From positions 62,001-126,000 of the forward strand of contig JAITLQ010000018.1 in NCBI GenBank assembly GCA_031277795.1: a stretch of DNA of 64,000 bases. Reading direction: 5' to 3'. Positions within the stretch are counted from its first letter, which is position 1; each line of letters begins with the position of its first letter. The translations under genes were made by a program, and so were the position numbers. The notes under the pieces are model-generated. The model did not search any database and was not told the DNA's origin. It saw only the letters and a program-made list of their open reading frames with translations. This document shows positions 15,401 to 23,351 of the stretch, piece by piece. The DNA is from Arthrobacter sp. (GTDB lineage: Bacteria > Actinomycetota > Actinomycetes > Actinomycetales > Micrococcaceae).

Positions 15401-18279
15401 GCGTCGCGCTTCTTGGCCAGCCCGTCCAGCGCCTTCTGCTCAGCCTCGAGCTTCTTCACCAGAGCGGTCTTGGCCTTGGGGTTCAGCGCCGAGTACGCCG
15501 CCTTCTGCCCCTTGGCCTCCGCCTTCTGTGCCTTCAGATCCTTGGCCTTCGCCGCAGACTTCGCGGCGGTCGCCTTCTGCGCCGCCTTCGCATCAGCCAG
15601 CGAGGCCTTCGCGGAGGCGAGGGCCTTCTTGGCGGACTCGACGGCGGCCTGCGTGGACTGCTTCGATGACGACACAGACCGGCCGGCGGCCTTCTTCGCA
15701 TCCGACAGCTGACGCTGAGCGGTCTTCAGCGCCTTGGCGCTCGCGGCCTGCTGGGCCTTGGTCTGGCCCTTCTTGTTGGCCTTCGCCGTGGCCTCGTTGA
15801 CCTTTTCCTGGGCCCGCTGGACCTTCAGGATTGCGTCGGCTTCCTTCTGCGTCAGCTTCGACGCGGCGGCCTTCTTCGCGGCTGTGAGCTTGGCCCGAGC
15901 CTCCTTCACCTTGTCCTGAGCCTTGTCGACCCGCTTGGCAGCCTTCTGGTTCGCCTCGGGCAGGGCCTTGAGCTGCGCGTTGATCTTCTCGATCCGCGCG
16001 TTGGCCTTCTTGACGACCTCCTCACGCTTTTCGAACGCGTCGATCGTCATGTCCACGAGCTTCGAGGTGGCGCTCTTGACCTGCTTCTGCGTGCCGTTGA
16101 TTCCCTCGACGAAGCCGATCCCCAGGAAGTTGCCGATGGACCGGAAGACCCTCGAGGGGGAGTGGATGCCGAGGATGTCCTTGGCCCAGCCGATCGCGCC
16201 ACCGATGACGCCCTCGACCTTCTCCTTGATCTTCCCGGCCATGCCGGCAATGCCGTCGATGAAGCCCTGGATCATGTGCTCGCCGACCTTCAGCATGTTG
16301 CCGCTGATGTCGCCAATGGCGTCCTCGACCTTGCCCCAGAGCCCACCGAAGAAGTCAGTGACACCCTTGATGCCGTCCGAGACGGACTTGGTGATGCCTT
16401 CCCAGGCGCCGCTCAGGAAGTCGCCGATGGCACCCCAGGCCTTGTTCCAGGCGGTGCCGATGGCTTCCAGGAAATCTGTGATGGTCTTCTTGACTGCGTC
16501 GACGGCACCGCCGACGAACCGCTTGATCCCGTTCCAGATCCCGGAGAAGAACGCTGAGATCCCGCCCCACGCCTTGCTCCAGATGCCAGAGACGATCTGC
16601 AGCCAAGCGCTCAGGTAGGACTTGATGATGTTGATGGCGCCGGTCACGACGGCCTTGATGCCGTCCCAGATGCCGGAGAAGGTCTTCTTGATCCCGTTCC
16701 ACACGCCGGACCAGTCGCCCTTGATGAGCGCGGTGACCGTCTGAATGACGCCCTGCACAACCGTCAGGGCGGCTTCGATGATCGGCGCGATGGCGTTGAA
16801 CACGGTCTCGACCACCGGCAGGAGGGCCTCGATGACTGGCGTGAGGACGTTGAGAATCGTGTCGATCAGCGGTGCGAGCGACGTGAGGACATTCGTGATG
16901 ACCGGCACGATCCGCTGGAACAGGCTGATCAGCGGCGGCAGAACCGTCTGGATGACCTGCGTGATGATCGGGATGAGCGCGCTCTGGATGCTGGCGCTGA
17001 TCTGAGCGACCGCCGGGATGATCTGCGCGATACTCGTGCCGACCACCTGGAACGCCTGCGCGAGCATGGGGATGATCGGCTGCAGGGCCTTCATGATCAT
17101 CGACATCGGGGAGAGCCCCGACATGATGTCCATGAGCTGGCCACCAAGCGGCTTGAACGCATCGACGACGGCACTGATGGCCGGGGCGAATGCGTCAAAG
17201 ACGTCACGAGCGACGATGCCGATGTTCTCGATGAAGCCGGCCAGGCCCGTCTGCGTAGCCTGATCACTTCCGCTCTGGAACGCCTTGACCATCGCACCCA
17301 TGCCGGTCTTGGCGTCGCGCACAGCATCGCCCACGGCCGGGCCAATGGTGGCGAACACCTTCTTGAATCCGCTCGTGAGCTTCTCCAGTTGTGGCCCGAT
17401 GACCTTGACCGCCTTGGCGATCTTGTCCGTGAGGAACGTGCCGACTGCCGCGCCGATCTTCTTCGCGGCGTCTTCCATGGGGCCCATGAACTTGATGAAG
17501 CCCTGGAAGAACTTCGTCACCAGCGGGTACACCCCGGACATGAGGTTGGCGCCGAAGCGTCCGAGCGATGCCCACGAGTTCTTCACGGCACCCTGCAGGG
17601 TCTTGCCGGACTCGAGGGCGGCGCCGCCCATGCCCTTTTCCATGGCGTTCTGGAACGTGGCGAAGTCGATCTTGCCCTTGGAGGCGAGCGCGGTGACCTC
17701 AGCCGCGGACTTGCCGAGTTCCTTGCTGAGCAGCTGCACGACCGGGATGCCGGCGTCGTTGAGCTGGGCGATGGTGTCGCCCTGGATCTTGTTGGAGCTG
17801 GCGACCTTGTTGAAGATCGAGCCCATGTCGCTCATGCCGACACCGGCAATGGTCGCCGCGTCCGCCGTGAGCTTCAGCGTCCGCTCGAGCTCCTTGCCCG
17901 GCTTGATGCCAGCAGCTACAGCCGTGGCAGACACCGTCGCGGCCTCGTCCAGACCGAACGCCGTGCCCTTCACGGCCGCCGACGCGTTGGTCATGATCGA
18001 CTCAACGGTCTTGGCCGAGTGCCCCAGGCCGGTGAGCTTGGCCTGTGCGTTCTCGATGGCCGTCAGACGCCCAAAGCCCTTCGCCAGGGAGGCGCCCAGC
18101 AGCGCCGCGCCGCCGGCCAAGCCAACCTTCGCCGCAGTGACGAGGCCCTTGCCGATCTTGGTGCCGGCCTTCTTGACGCCAGCAGACTGCGACGTGCCGT
18201 CGATCTGCCTGCCAACTTCGCCCTGGAGGCCCCGGAACGTGGGCCGAACGAGAATGTCTGCGACGCCAATAACGGCCAT
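12451..18279 (-). CDS. Tape measure protein with M23 peptidase and lytic-transglycosylase-like domains
   Basis: 1942 residues, the longest gene of the prophage and placed directly after the tail chaperones. The N-terminal 250 residues match the phage tail tape measure domain (KVASSNKIQGDTIAQLNDAG, SKGKIDFATFQNAMEKG). A hydrophobic region (about 400-510) and two IHSPSR motifs (about 705 and 1184) are typical. An Ala/Lys-rich coiled coil spans about 750-990. Near the C-terminus is an M23 peptidase (about 1545-1665; GYSHAGFDLA and GPHLHFETW supply the zinc ligands), then a transglycosylase-like domain with SHESSWNPNAR (about 1755-1830). It sets tail length and probably locally opens the peptidoglycan during DNA entry. 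Confidence 0.95.
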   Translation of the reverse strand: MAVIGVADILVRPTFRGLQGEVGRQIDGTSQSAGVKKAGTKIGKGLVTAAKVGLAGGAALLGASLAKGFGRLTAIENAQAKLTGLGHSAKTVESIMTNASAAVKGTAFGLDEAATVSATAVAAGIKPGKELERTLKLTADAATIAGVGMSDMGSIFNKVASSNKIQGDTIAQLNDAGIPVVQLLSKELGKSAAEVTALASKGKIDFATFQNAMEKGMGGAALESGKTLQGAVKNSWASLGRFGANLMSGVYPLVTKFFQGFIKFMGPMEDAAKKIGAAVGTFLTDKIAKAVKVIGPQLEKLTSGFKKVFATIGPAVGDAVRDAKTGMGAMVKAFQSGSDQATQTGLAGFIENIGIVARDVFDAFAPAISAVVDAFKPLGGQLMDIMSGLSPMSMIMKALQPIIPMLAQAFQVVGTSIAQIIPAVAQISASIQSALIPIITQVIQTVLPPLISLFQRIVPVITNVLTSLAPLIDTILNVLTPVIEALLPVVETVFNAIAPIIEAALTVVQGVIQTVTALIKGDWSGVWNGIKKTFSGIWDGIKAVVTGAINIIKSYLSAWLQIVSGIWSKAWGGISAFFSGIWNGIKRFVGGAVDAVKKTITDFLEAIGTAWNKAWGAIGDFLSGAWEGITKSVSDGIKGVTDFFGGLWGKVEDAIGDISGNMLKVGEHMIQGFIDGIAGMAGKIKEKVEGVIGGAIGWAKDILGIHSPSRVFRSIGNFLGIGFVEGINGTQKQVKSATSKLVDMTIDAFEKREEVVKKANARIEKINAQLKALPEANQKAAKRVDKAQDKVKEARAKLTAAKKAAASKLTQKEADAILKVQRAQEKVNEATAKANKKGQTKAQQAASAKALKTAQRQLSDAKKAAGRSVSSSKQSTQAAVESAKKALASAKASLADAKAAQKATAAKSAAKAKDLKAQKAEAKGQKAAYSALNPKAKTALVKKLEAEQKALDGLAKKRDAVTAKLKTAQKNLEDLTKARSDYEGNIIDRLTGSGDVTDMGDSADAIIANLAKVKAGIDAFKKNVEALKKAGLNQDAIDQIVQAGPEAGNKTAEALLAGGADVIKQVNTLQGQIGASAKSMASVAGDAMYGAGIAAAQQTVAGLKSQEAIISAAMTEIANDMNKSVAKAMGIKPSAELAKQQKTAGQQSVAGIMAGVKAKTPELMKQMAKLAKDMAKKVKTALKIHSPSRLFADEVGEMIPAGIGEGVEAGADDLNAKVANLVQVPDVPAVTAAGGLDGTAVPDAGLTQFGDTAVDVFADSTSALAGFLASAKAGVRGALVPVLTAARTATTGLGTTSAQMWAKTAAKLTSSYRTGMKPSLDQLNTTLSKTLPASSRSARDGSTAAWSGLSSSMGSTWTKGIKPTLDKASSALKNALPGAFRSGRTSSSDAFSGLKSDVTSTWTKGIRPQLDALGDFVTDTLPDSFESGVKAMRKAWDGLREATRKPVSFIIAEVYNKGLRGVWNKVASQFGEKALPEFKPKGFYDGGKVTGPGTGRSDSIPARLSNGEFVVNATATRKWLPLLHKINGPRGAGYGQAYKDGGLVYPVAGGRPTSRFGVARSGYSHAGFDLAVPVGTAVRAALAGVVTKAGWNAVPGRTGIGMLLQHENGMATYYGHLSRTLAKVGDQVAQGAQIALSGNTGRSTGPHLHFETWVGGKPVDPERLFKGAPLPVGGSGLSPEETLESLSAPFKELTKGLGAMPSAGQFSELLATGSQRMLEAPLAWMKANLDKLISGDVDGGDGITQGKGSIKEQVRAVAKSFGWGDGEQWAALDWLVSHESSWNPNARNPKSSAAGLFQKMQLLNGPVESTPAGQAQWGLKYIKGRYGNPVNAKSFWQKHHWYRDGGAVRPELHDQGGWLKPGLTSVLNATRRPEAILNPSQWRAAEAAINLAVQGQGFPDTLTLSVDGQQFTAYVSGVTDARLAHHADGLRQVSRQYAGARR

Positions 18280-18294
18280 TGCGCCTCCCCAGCG

Positions 18295-19088
18295 TTATAG
18301 ATCTCCTGGATCGAACCCGAAGCCCTGCACAAGCCCGCGGGCGTGCTCTTCCTCGAGCCGTCCACGGAACTTCTCCGCGGCTGTCACGGGCGCCGGGAAC
18401 CCCTTCGCTGGGCGGATGACCTTCCCAGCGGATTGCGTCTGCACGGCAGACACCAGAACCCTCACCATCCCGGTGAGGTCATGCAGCAGTTGCGCCTGCA
18501 GATCCCAGTCCTTCAGCGACGGAGACCAGGCGCGTTCAGGGAGAGGCTCGCGGGCGATCTGCTCCGCCACCTCGGGATCCTCGTGGAACGCCTCGTAGTA
18601 CCGGGACGCGAGCGGCAGCTGGTCGATGAGCTCCAACAGGGGCCTCCACCGGCCAGCCGCCACCCACTCGGCCATGTCCACGCCGTAGACCTCGAAGAGG
18701 TCGGCGCGGATCTGCGGCCGATACCGTCCGATCAGTTCTGCGAGGCGTCGTCTTCCCCCGCATCACCCGCGGCCGGGCTGAACCGGGACATGACGCCCTC
18801 GATGAACGCGACCTGCTGCTTCAGGGTGAGCTTCTCGAGGGCGAGCTTCTCGAAGTCGTCCTTGCTGAGCCAGACGCTGAAGATCTCGTCGGGGGCGTGG
18901 AAGCCGCCCATCTCGAAATCGCTGAGCAGGGACACCAGCTCGGCGGCATCCGAGCCCTGCATGTCGTAGGGGTTGACGAACGTGATGATGCGCGAGTTCG
19001 ACAGAGCGACCTTGACGGGCTCGGAAGCGCGCACCTCGTCGATGATGGACTTGAGGGAAAAATCGACACGGGGCTTGTCAGCAGCCAT
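18295..19088 (-). CDS. Tail assembly chaperone fusion made by -1 frameshift (gpGT-like)
   Basis: The second chaperone frame (18295 up to about 18777) has no good start of its own: its first ATG lies well inside conserved sequence that continues upstream as LIGRYRPQIRADLFEVYG. It is reached from the upstream frame by a -1 slip at GGGGGAA (18759-18753 on the minus strand), 19 bp before the first frame's stop codon. The product would be about 264 residues, in which the C-terminal extension binds the tape measure protein. This follows the conserved tail-chaperone frameshift of lambda-like siphophages. Confidence 0.8.
18732..19088 (-). CDS. Tail assembly chaperone, short form (gpG-like)
   Basis: 118 residues, acidic near the C-terminus (GDAGEDDASQN). 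It includes FSLKSIIDEVRASEPVKV and a helix LEKLTLKQQVAFIEGVM, as in actinophage G-type chaperones. It assists folding and assembly of the tape measure protein and is not part of the virion. The start is the ATG at 19088, preceded by AAGGAG; an upstream frame extension overlaps a hairpin and is unlikely. Most ribosomes should stop here; a fraction shift into the next frame. Confidence 0.9.
   Translation of the reverse strand: MAADKPRVDFSLKSIIDEVRASEPVKVALSNSRIITFVNPYDMQGSDAAELVSLLSDFEMGGFHAPDEIFSVWLSKDDFEKLALEKLTLKQQVAFIEGVMSRFSPAAGDAGEDDASQN
18753..18759 (-). promoter_or_regulatory. Programmed -1 ribosomal frameshift site
   Basis: GGGGGAA with zero-frame codons GCG GGG GAA. It lies in the 40-odd bases where both chaperone frames are open; a stop codon in the -1 frame lies 6 bp upstream. 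The G-run followed by AA is a usual slippery sequence in actinophage tail chaperone genes. Confidence 0.7.
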
Positions 19089-19114
19089 GCGCGTGGACTC
19101 CTTGGTACGTGGAA

Positions 19115-19140
19115 AGCCCCCAGCGGGAGCGCTGAGGGCT
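19115..19140 (-). terminator. Intergenic hairpin between major tail protein and chaperone
   Basis: Stem AGCCCCCAGCG / CGCTGAGGGCT with a 4-base loop; a second stem (ACCCCCTG/CAGGGGGT, 19215-19240) overlaps the major tail protein stop codon. These paired hairpins probably reduce read-through, keeping structural protein expression above that of downstream genes. Confidence 0.5.
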
Positions 19141-19231
19141 GGGGCGTGGACTCGGGTATTGGGGACGGCAGGGGCGGCGGAGTCCACGCACACCGCCCCT
19201 GCCGGGAATGGAAAACCCCCTGCCGGCTAGG

Positions 19232-19900
19232 TCAGGGGGTCGAGAGCTCGAAGCCGAGGGCTTCCTTCGCGGCGAGGGCGCCACTGCCGCCGACGTAGCG
19301 CTTCGTCGGCGAGCCGGTCTCGTCGTCCGGAGCGATCTTGAAGGACAGCTCGCGCTGGACGGCGCCCTCCTTGCCCCACACCTCATCGCCCGAGGACGTG
19401 AGGGTCGCGGCGCCAAAGCCGTTGCCGAGCACCCACAGGGCATCGGCGGGGCCATCGGATCCGACCACGAGGAGACGCATCTCTTCGTTGATGGGCAGGT
19501 CCGGCTCGTCGAACACGATCTCGCCGGTGTCCTTGTCCATCGTCACGCCGGTCAGGTCCATGCCGAGGATGAGCTCCTGCATGTGCTTGCGGCCGGTCTC
19601 GAGGGTGGTCACGGTCACGGTGCGAGTGACCTTGACGATGTCGGTACGAACGGCCGAGGCGTAGCCCAGGCCCTCGATCTCCTCGTCCTCGGTTTCGCGG
19701 CCGAACGTCCAGCCGTCCGTGGCGACGATGCCGATCGGAAGGAAGCCGAGGGTGGCGAGGTCGACGAGGACGCCCGGCGCCGAGAACAGCGACTCGGGCA
19801 GCTCGACGGACTTCGGGGCCACGAACCCCACGGCCTTCTGGATCTTGCGGATGAGGCGGCGCTCGTCGGCGTCACGCTGGATAGCTGCGATGTCAGGCAT
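19232..19900 (-). CDS. Major tail protein
   Basis: 222 residues between the tail completion protein and the chaperones, the usual place for the tail-tube subunit. The body is beta-rich with the pattern LVDLATLGFLPIG, TDGWTFGRETEDEEIEGL, VTRTVTVTTLETG and LPINEEMRLLVVG, as in actinophage major tail proteins. Polymerised, it forms the tail tube through which DNA passes. The ATG at 19900 has AAGGAG at 7 bp. One intergenic hairpin directly downstream may protect or limit its transcript. Confidence 0.88.
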   Translation of the reverse strand: MPDIAAIQRDADERRLIRKIQKAVGFVAPKSVELPESLFSAPGVLVDLATLGFLPIGIVATDGWTFGRETEDEEIEGLGYASAVRTDIVKVTRTVTVTTLETGRKHMQELILGMDLTGVTMDKDTGEIVFDEPDLPINEEMRLLVVGSDGPADALWVLGNGFGAATLTSSGDEVWGKEGAVQRELSFKIAPDDETGSPTKRYVGGSGALAAKEALGFELSTP

Positions 19901-19913
19901 CGGCCAGCTCCTT

Positions 19914-20315
19914 TCAGATGATCGGCCTGCAAATGACCGAGAGTGAGAACGTCGCTTGGTCAAGGACGTCGGTGAAGGGGCGGGCACTGGCCTCCACGGG
20001 GGAGGAGATGGTGTCCGCGACGCCCGAGGGCGTTTGGATGTCGGTGCCGCACACCTGACGGCGCACGGCTTGAGCGATGGGGAGAGAAGCGGCCGCGTCG
20101 GCGAACACCTCGCAGAGGATCTGCGTGTGCTGGTCGACCCAGCCCGTCTTCGCGGACACGAGCGTGATGCGCACGAACGGCAACTGCTCGGGTTGCCCGT
20201 ACCCGTCGATGGGCAGGAAGGTTCCCGCGTTCACGGTTACGCCGGCGAACACTTGACCCCGGATCAGGTCAAGGAGCAGTGCGTCAGCAGCAGGGAAGGT
20301 GAGGTCCTCGTTCAT
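19914..20315 (-). CDS. Tail completion / tail terminator protein
   Basis: 133 residues. The pattern of LLLDLIRGQVFAGVTVNAGTF, QLPFVRITLVSAKTGW and RRQVCGT resembles the tail-terminator fold (lambda gpU-like) found between the connector and major tail protein. It would cap the tail tube and join it to the head. It overlaps the stop codon of the HK97 gp10-like gene by 4 bp and has a start context with GAC and GGCGGG upstream. The family call is from position and pattern. Confidence 0.65.
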   Translation of the reverse strand: MNEDLTFPAADALLLDLIRGQVFAGVTVNAGTFLPIDGYGQPEQLPFVRITLVSAKTGWVDQHTQILCEVFADAAASLPIAQAVRRQVCGTDIQTPSGVADTISSPVEASARPFTDVLDQATFSLSVICRPII

Positions 20316-20623
20316 CGGCCCACCCGCCCGGTCTCTGCCGCTTGGAGGATGTCGAACATCGTCCAGTCGCGGAGGGCGCCCCAACCGGGCCGCACCTGCC
20401 GCACACGGGCGCCGGCACGCACCTCATGGGAGTACCCGACAACCACGTCAGCGGGGCCGGCCTTGTAGGTTCCTCGCGGGTCGTCGCCGCGGGCCTGCTC
20501 GGCAAGCCGGTTGGCCGCTTCGACGCACATCGCCTGGATCTTGGAGGACTGCCCGGCCTCCACGAGCGCGTCCAGCGCGCCGCGGTAGTGCTTGGCGCCG
20601 CGGATCTTGAACGTCTGGATCAC
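20312..20623 (-). CDS. Head-tail connector, HK97 gp10-like
   Basis: 103 residues starting at a GTG that overlaps the preceding stop codon (GTGA), with GAGG upstream. It starts VIQTFKIRGAKHYRGALDAL and ends with DWTMFDILQAAETGRV. The small basic alpha/beta layout and central NRLAEQARG helix fit the HK97 gp10/tail-component family, which forms part of the neck. The longer in-frame start has arginine-rich, shadow-like sequence and is rejected. Confidence 0.7.
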   Translation of the reverse strand: MIQTFKIRGAKHYRGALDALVEAGQSSKIQAMCVEAANRLAEQARGDDPRGTYKAGPADVVVGYSHEVRAGARVRQVRPGWGALRDWTMFDILQAAETGRVGR

Positions 20624-20949
20624 GCCCCACCTCGCTTCCTCGTGAGTTGGACGACCACGCCGAGCGGCCAGCTCGACGCGTCGCCCACCACGTCCCACAC
20701 ACCCCCGTCCGGGAGGCGGATCCGGTCGGTAGAGCGGATGTCCGTCCCCGGGGGCGCGTAGAGCGTGGAGAACGATGTGGTTGCGGATGCGAGCGCGTCC
20801 GGCTCGCTGGAACTGGTCGGGGCGATCAGCACGTCGTCCAGCGCGGTCTCGGTGACCGGGCGTGGACGCCCGGACTCATCCCGGCCGCCGGAACGCAGGA
20901 CGACGACGCTCACCTTCCAGTCCGCGGAGAGCGCGTCCCCGGGCCACAC
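20620..20949 (-). CDS. Head-tail connector / head closure protein
   Basis: 109 residues with GTG start. Beta-rich body: YAPPGTDIRSTDRIRLPDGGVWDVVG, followed by VVVQLTRKRGG. Proteins with this 'D.v...g..y.V.g....' ending at this place in the operon are head closure proteins of the SPP1 gp16/HK97 type. It overlaps the next gene by GTGA. It is short for a full family member but within range. Confidence 0.65.
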   Translation of the reverse strand: MWPGDALSADWKVSVVVLRSGGRDESGRPRPVTETALDDVLIAPTSSSEPDALASATTSFSTLYAPPGTDIRSTDRIRLPDGGVWDVVGDASSWPLGVVVQLTRKRGGA

Positions 20950-20950
20950 G

Positions 20951-21163
20951 TCAGACGCTCACGTCTCGCTTGATGACGCGCTCCGGCTTCCCGGACTTGT
21001 TCTCGACCACGGCGACATCGGGTTCGAGGAAGGCGCCCGCCTCCTTGCCACACGGGCGGGCAAGCGCGTCGGCCATAGCCTGCTCGAGCACGTTCATGCG
21101 CTCGGCGACGGCGACAGTGACCCCGGGCCCAGCGACCCAGGTCTTCGGCTGGAAATCAGCCAT
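20951..21163 (-). CDS. Small phage head-tail region protein, unknown
   Basis: 70 residues: MADFQPKTWVAGPGVTVAVAERM, one central helix (NVLEQAMADAL) and a basic end. It lies 2 bp before the head closure gene and is preceded by AGGAGG. Short proteins of this shape are common between the connector genes of actinophages; the role is not known. Confidence 0.7.
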   Translation of the reverse strand: MADFQPKTWVAGPGVTVAVAERMNVLEQAMADALARPCGKEAGAFLEPDVAVVENKSGKPERVIKRDVSV

Positions 21164-21176
21164 GTGAACCTCCTGG

Positions 21177-21587
21177 CTAGTGCCCGACCGCGTGCGCGCC
21201 CGGGCGGATCATGAATGCGGTGCGACCTGCCCGCGATGTGCGCAGCAGTCGCTTGTCAGCGCCCGAGAGGAACAGGGCACCATCGGTGTTCGCGAACGAG
21301 TACGACGTACTCATCGGGCCGGCGGTCTGTGACACCTGCGTCACCGCGCCCGAACCGCCCGGGATGTCGGGGGTGTCCATGGAGCGCTTGACCATCCGGC
21401 ACGCGACAAGGCGCGGCACATCCGCGTCGAGGTCGCCGTTGAGGACGCGGGTGTCCACGTCCGGGTACAGCGCCCGAATCTCCACAGAGGCTTCATGGAG
21501 CTTCTGTTTCGCCTCGTCTTCGCGCCCGCCTGGGAGGCCCGGCCAGTGCGACTGAAGGTCGCTCAGGCTCGCGTAGTCGGCAGCCAT
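21177..21587 (-). CDS. Head-tail adaptor protein (Gp6/Gp19-like)
   Basis: 136 residues. The N-terminal half reads YASLSDLQSHWPGL then a helix with EIRALYPDVD, followed by VPRLVACRMVKRSM; the C-terminal end is GADKRLLRTSRAGRTAFMIRPG. This is the pattern of phage Gp19/Gp15/Gp42-like adaptor proteins that dock on the portal ring. It overlaps the upstream gene by 1 bp (shared A of TGATG). Confident for role by family pattern and position. Confidence 0.75.
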   Translation of the reverse strand: MAADYASLSDLQSHWPGLPGGREDEAKQKLHEASVEIRALYPDVDTRVLNGDLDADVPRLVACRMVKRSMDTPDIPGGSGAVTQVSQTAGPMSTSYSFANTDGALFLSGADKRLLRTSRAGRTAFMIRPGAHAVGH

Positions 21588-21853
21588 CAGGCGTCCTTCG
21601 TGCGACGCCGTCCGGCTCGGGGTGCCGGCTTCGTGAAGTCCGGCGTCTTGTCAGCGGCCGCGGGGGCCTCCGGTGCCGGGTCGGGCTCCGGGGCCTCGGG
21701 CGCCGGCGTCTCGTCAGCGGCCGCGGGGGCGAACAGGTCCTCGTTCGTCAGGCGATCCTCAGCCCACTCAGGAACCTCGTCGCCAGGCGCGAGCGAGTGC
21801 AGCGCACCACCCGCGTCCCTGATGCTCACGTGCGCGATCAGCTTCTTCGCCAC
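21587..21853 (-). CDS. Small capsid-module protein with proline-rich tail, unknown
   Basis: 88 residues starting with GTG (VAKKLIAHVSIRDAG), chosen because AAAGGAGA lies 5 bp upstream; that motif is inside the codons of a longer alternative start. Residues 1-45 look like a small compact domain (PGDEVPEWAEDRLTNEDLF); residues 46-75 repeat acidic P/E/A units, ending in a basic RAGRRRTKD. It lies between capsid and adaptor. Role not known; similar small genes in actinophages are head-associated. Confidence 0.7.
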   Translation of the reverse strand: MAKKLIAHVSIRDAGGALHSLAPGDEVPEWAEDRLTNEDLFAPAAADETPAPEAPEPDPAPEAPAAADKTPDFTKPAPRAGRRRTKDA

Positions 21854-21880
21854 AGCATCTCCTTTCATGCCTCACGCAAA

Positions 21881-21912
21881 GCGGCGGTGCCCCAAGCAAG
21901 GGGCACCGCCGC
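21881..21912 (-). terminator. Strong hairpin after the capsid gene
   Basis: A 13-bp perfect stem GCGGCGGTGCCCC / GGGGCACCGCCGC with a 6-base loop, 22 bp after the capsid stop codon. It likely acts as a partial terminator or as a 3' stabiliser of the abundant capsid transcript. Confidence 0.65.
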
Positions 21913-21933
21913 GAAACGCGATAGAGGTAGGGG

Positions 21934-22953
21934 TCAGAGAACCGTGGCCGCCAGGGTCAGGTTCGTGTTCGGAGCGACCGGCAGCATGATCGCGGACGCC
22001 TTCGTCCAGTTCGCCACCGGATCGGAGTCGGAGTAGTTGCCCACGACGATGCCCGGGGCCTCCGTCGACTCGATGGCGTACTTCGGATCCAGGGCCTCCG
22101 CCGTGGTGCCCCACAGGGTCTCGCCGATCTTCAGCGAGTCATCCGGCAGGAACAGCACCTTGTTGGGGTTCAGGATCGGCGTGGCCACACCGGCGGCGTT
22201 GGCCACCTGGGCCTCATACACCGAGAACGTGGGCAGGCCCAGCGCGCCCAGCACGCTGTTCAGGGCTTCCATGGTCACGATGCGCGAGGACGTGTCCGAG
22301 GCGCCGTAGACCTGCTCGCGCACCTTCTCGTTGCGGACGACCGCCGAGATGATCTGACGCGACACGATGATGGTGCCCGGGTTGCCGTTGCCCTTGCGGG
22401 AGTACAGCTCACGCCAGGTGTCCAGGTCGTCAAACACGTCACCGTTGGCGTTCCACTTGGTGGCCGCGGTCTGCGTCAGGTCCGCGTCACGGCCGAAGTC
22501 GGCAGTGAGCGTCAGTCCGTTCTCGGCGATGGTGACCTTGCCGGTCTGCAGCAGCTCGCCGCGAGCGACCTCGGCGCGGGCCTGGATCTCGCGAGCGAGC
22601 TCCACCGCGTCGTTGAAGATCGCATCCTGGATGCCTGCATCCAGCTTGCGCATCTTCAGCCGGTCGTACTCCGACAGGCGACGCTTCACCGAGATCGGAG
22701 GAAGCTCGCCCTGGATCTTCGCGACGGACTGGCGACCGGAGATCGGGGACTCCGTGTCGTAGGCGCGGAACGAGGCCGTGCGGGCAAGCCCGCCACCGCC
22801 GACGCTGGCACGGAAATCGATGTCGTCGATCTGCGTGTCCGGCAGGAACGCAGCCAGCGCGAACCGGTTCTGCGGCTGATCCGCGAGAGCCTGGCGGACG
22901 TACTGCGTCAGCTCAGCCGGGCTCTGGTAGAGGTCGGTGAGTTCGAGCGCCAT
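21934..22953 (-). CDS. Major capsid protein (gpE-like)
   Basis: 339 residues, the proper length for the lambda gpE-like capsid family. Typical parts are the N-terminal LYQSPAELTQYVRQAL, the E-loop with FRAYDTESPISGRQ, the long spine helix with DAVELAREIQARAEVARGELL, and an axial domain with YEAQVANAAGVATPILNPN. It assembles with the scaffold into the procapsid. It follows the decoration and scaffold genes as in lambda-like capsid modules. No protease gene is separate here; scaffold release may depend on another route. Confidence 0.92.
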   Translation of the reverse strand: MALELTDLYQSPAELTQYVRQALADQPQNRFALAAFLPDTQIDDIDFRASVGGGGLARTASFRAYDTESPISGRQSVAKIQGELPPISVKRRLSEYDRLKMRKLDAGIQDAIFNDAVELAREIQARAEVARGELLQTGKVTIAENGLTLTADFGRDADLTQTAATKWNANGDVFDDLDTWRELYSRKGNGNPGTIIVSRQIISAVVRNEKVREQVYGASDTSSRIVTMEALNSVLGALGLPTFSVYEAQVANAAGVATPILNPNKVLFLPDDSLKIGETLWGTTAEALDPKYAIESTEAPGIVVGNYSDSDPVANWTKASAIMLPVAPNTNLTLAATVL

Positions 22954-22955
22954 GC

Positions 22956-23330
22956 TCAGGCCTCCTCGTTGTAGATGAAGTGGGCGTTCGCGGCCTTCTG
23001 CTCAGCCGTGATCGCGACCGGGAGCTTGGCGGTACGAACGATGCCGTGGACCAGCAGCGCGGCCCCCACAGGGGTCGCGGTGTCGGCGGGCACGTCGGTC
23101 GGGGTGAACAGGAAGCCGTCGAGCTTCTCCGTCTCCGCGAGGCCGTACTTCCCGCCCGCGCGCTTGGACAGCGGCAGGCCGGACTTCAGGTAGCCGTCCG
23201 GGAAGTGCGTCGCCTTCGTGAACGTGGACAGGTCGAGGGCCACGGACTGCGCGGACGTGGTGCCCGTCGCAGAACCGAGCCAGGACTGGTTGTCGGCCGG
23301 GTAGTTCCGGCGCTTGATGGAGATGTCCAT
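22956..23330 (-). CDS. Head decoration protein (lambda gpD-like)
   Basis: 124 residues. Its SAQSVALDLSTFTKATHFPDG and the repeated L-S-K-R-A-G-G-K-Y-G-L unit, followed by GFLFTPTDVPA and ALLVHGIVRTAKLP, match the pattern of head decoration proteins that trimerise on the capsid and stabilise it. Placement between scaffold and capsid is usual. The start has AAAGGAG at 7 bp. The stop lies 2 bp from the capsid start, so the two are cotranslated. Confidence 0.85.
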   Translation of the reverse strand: MDISIKRRNYPADNQSWLGSATGTTSAQSVALDLSTFTKATHFPDGYLKSGLPLSKRAGGKYGLAETEKLDGFLFTPTDVPADTATPVGAALLVHGIVRTAKLPVAITAEQKAANAHFIYNEEA

Positions 23331-23351
23331 CGGGTCACTCCTTTCAGAGTG

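Noticed and set aside
18295-18681. Stand-alone gene starting at the ATG at 18681
   Set aside because: Conserved chaperone sequence continues upstream in the same frame to the frameshift window, so the internal ATG is probably not the normal start.
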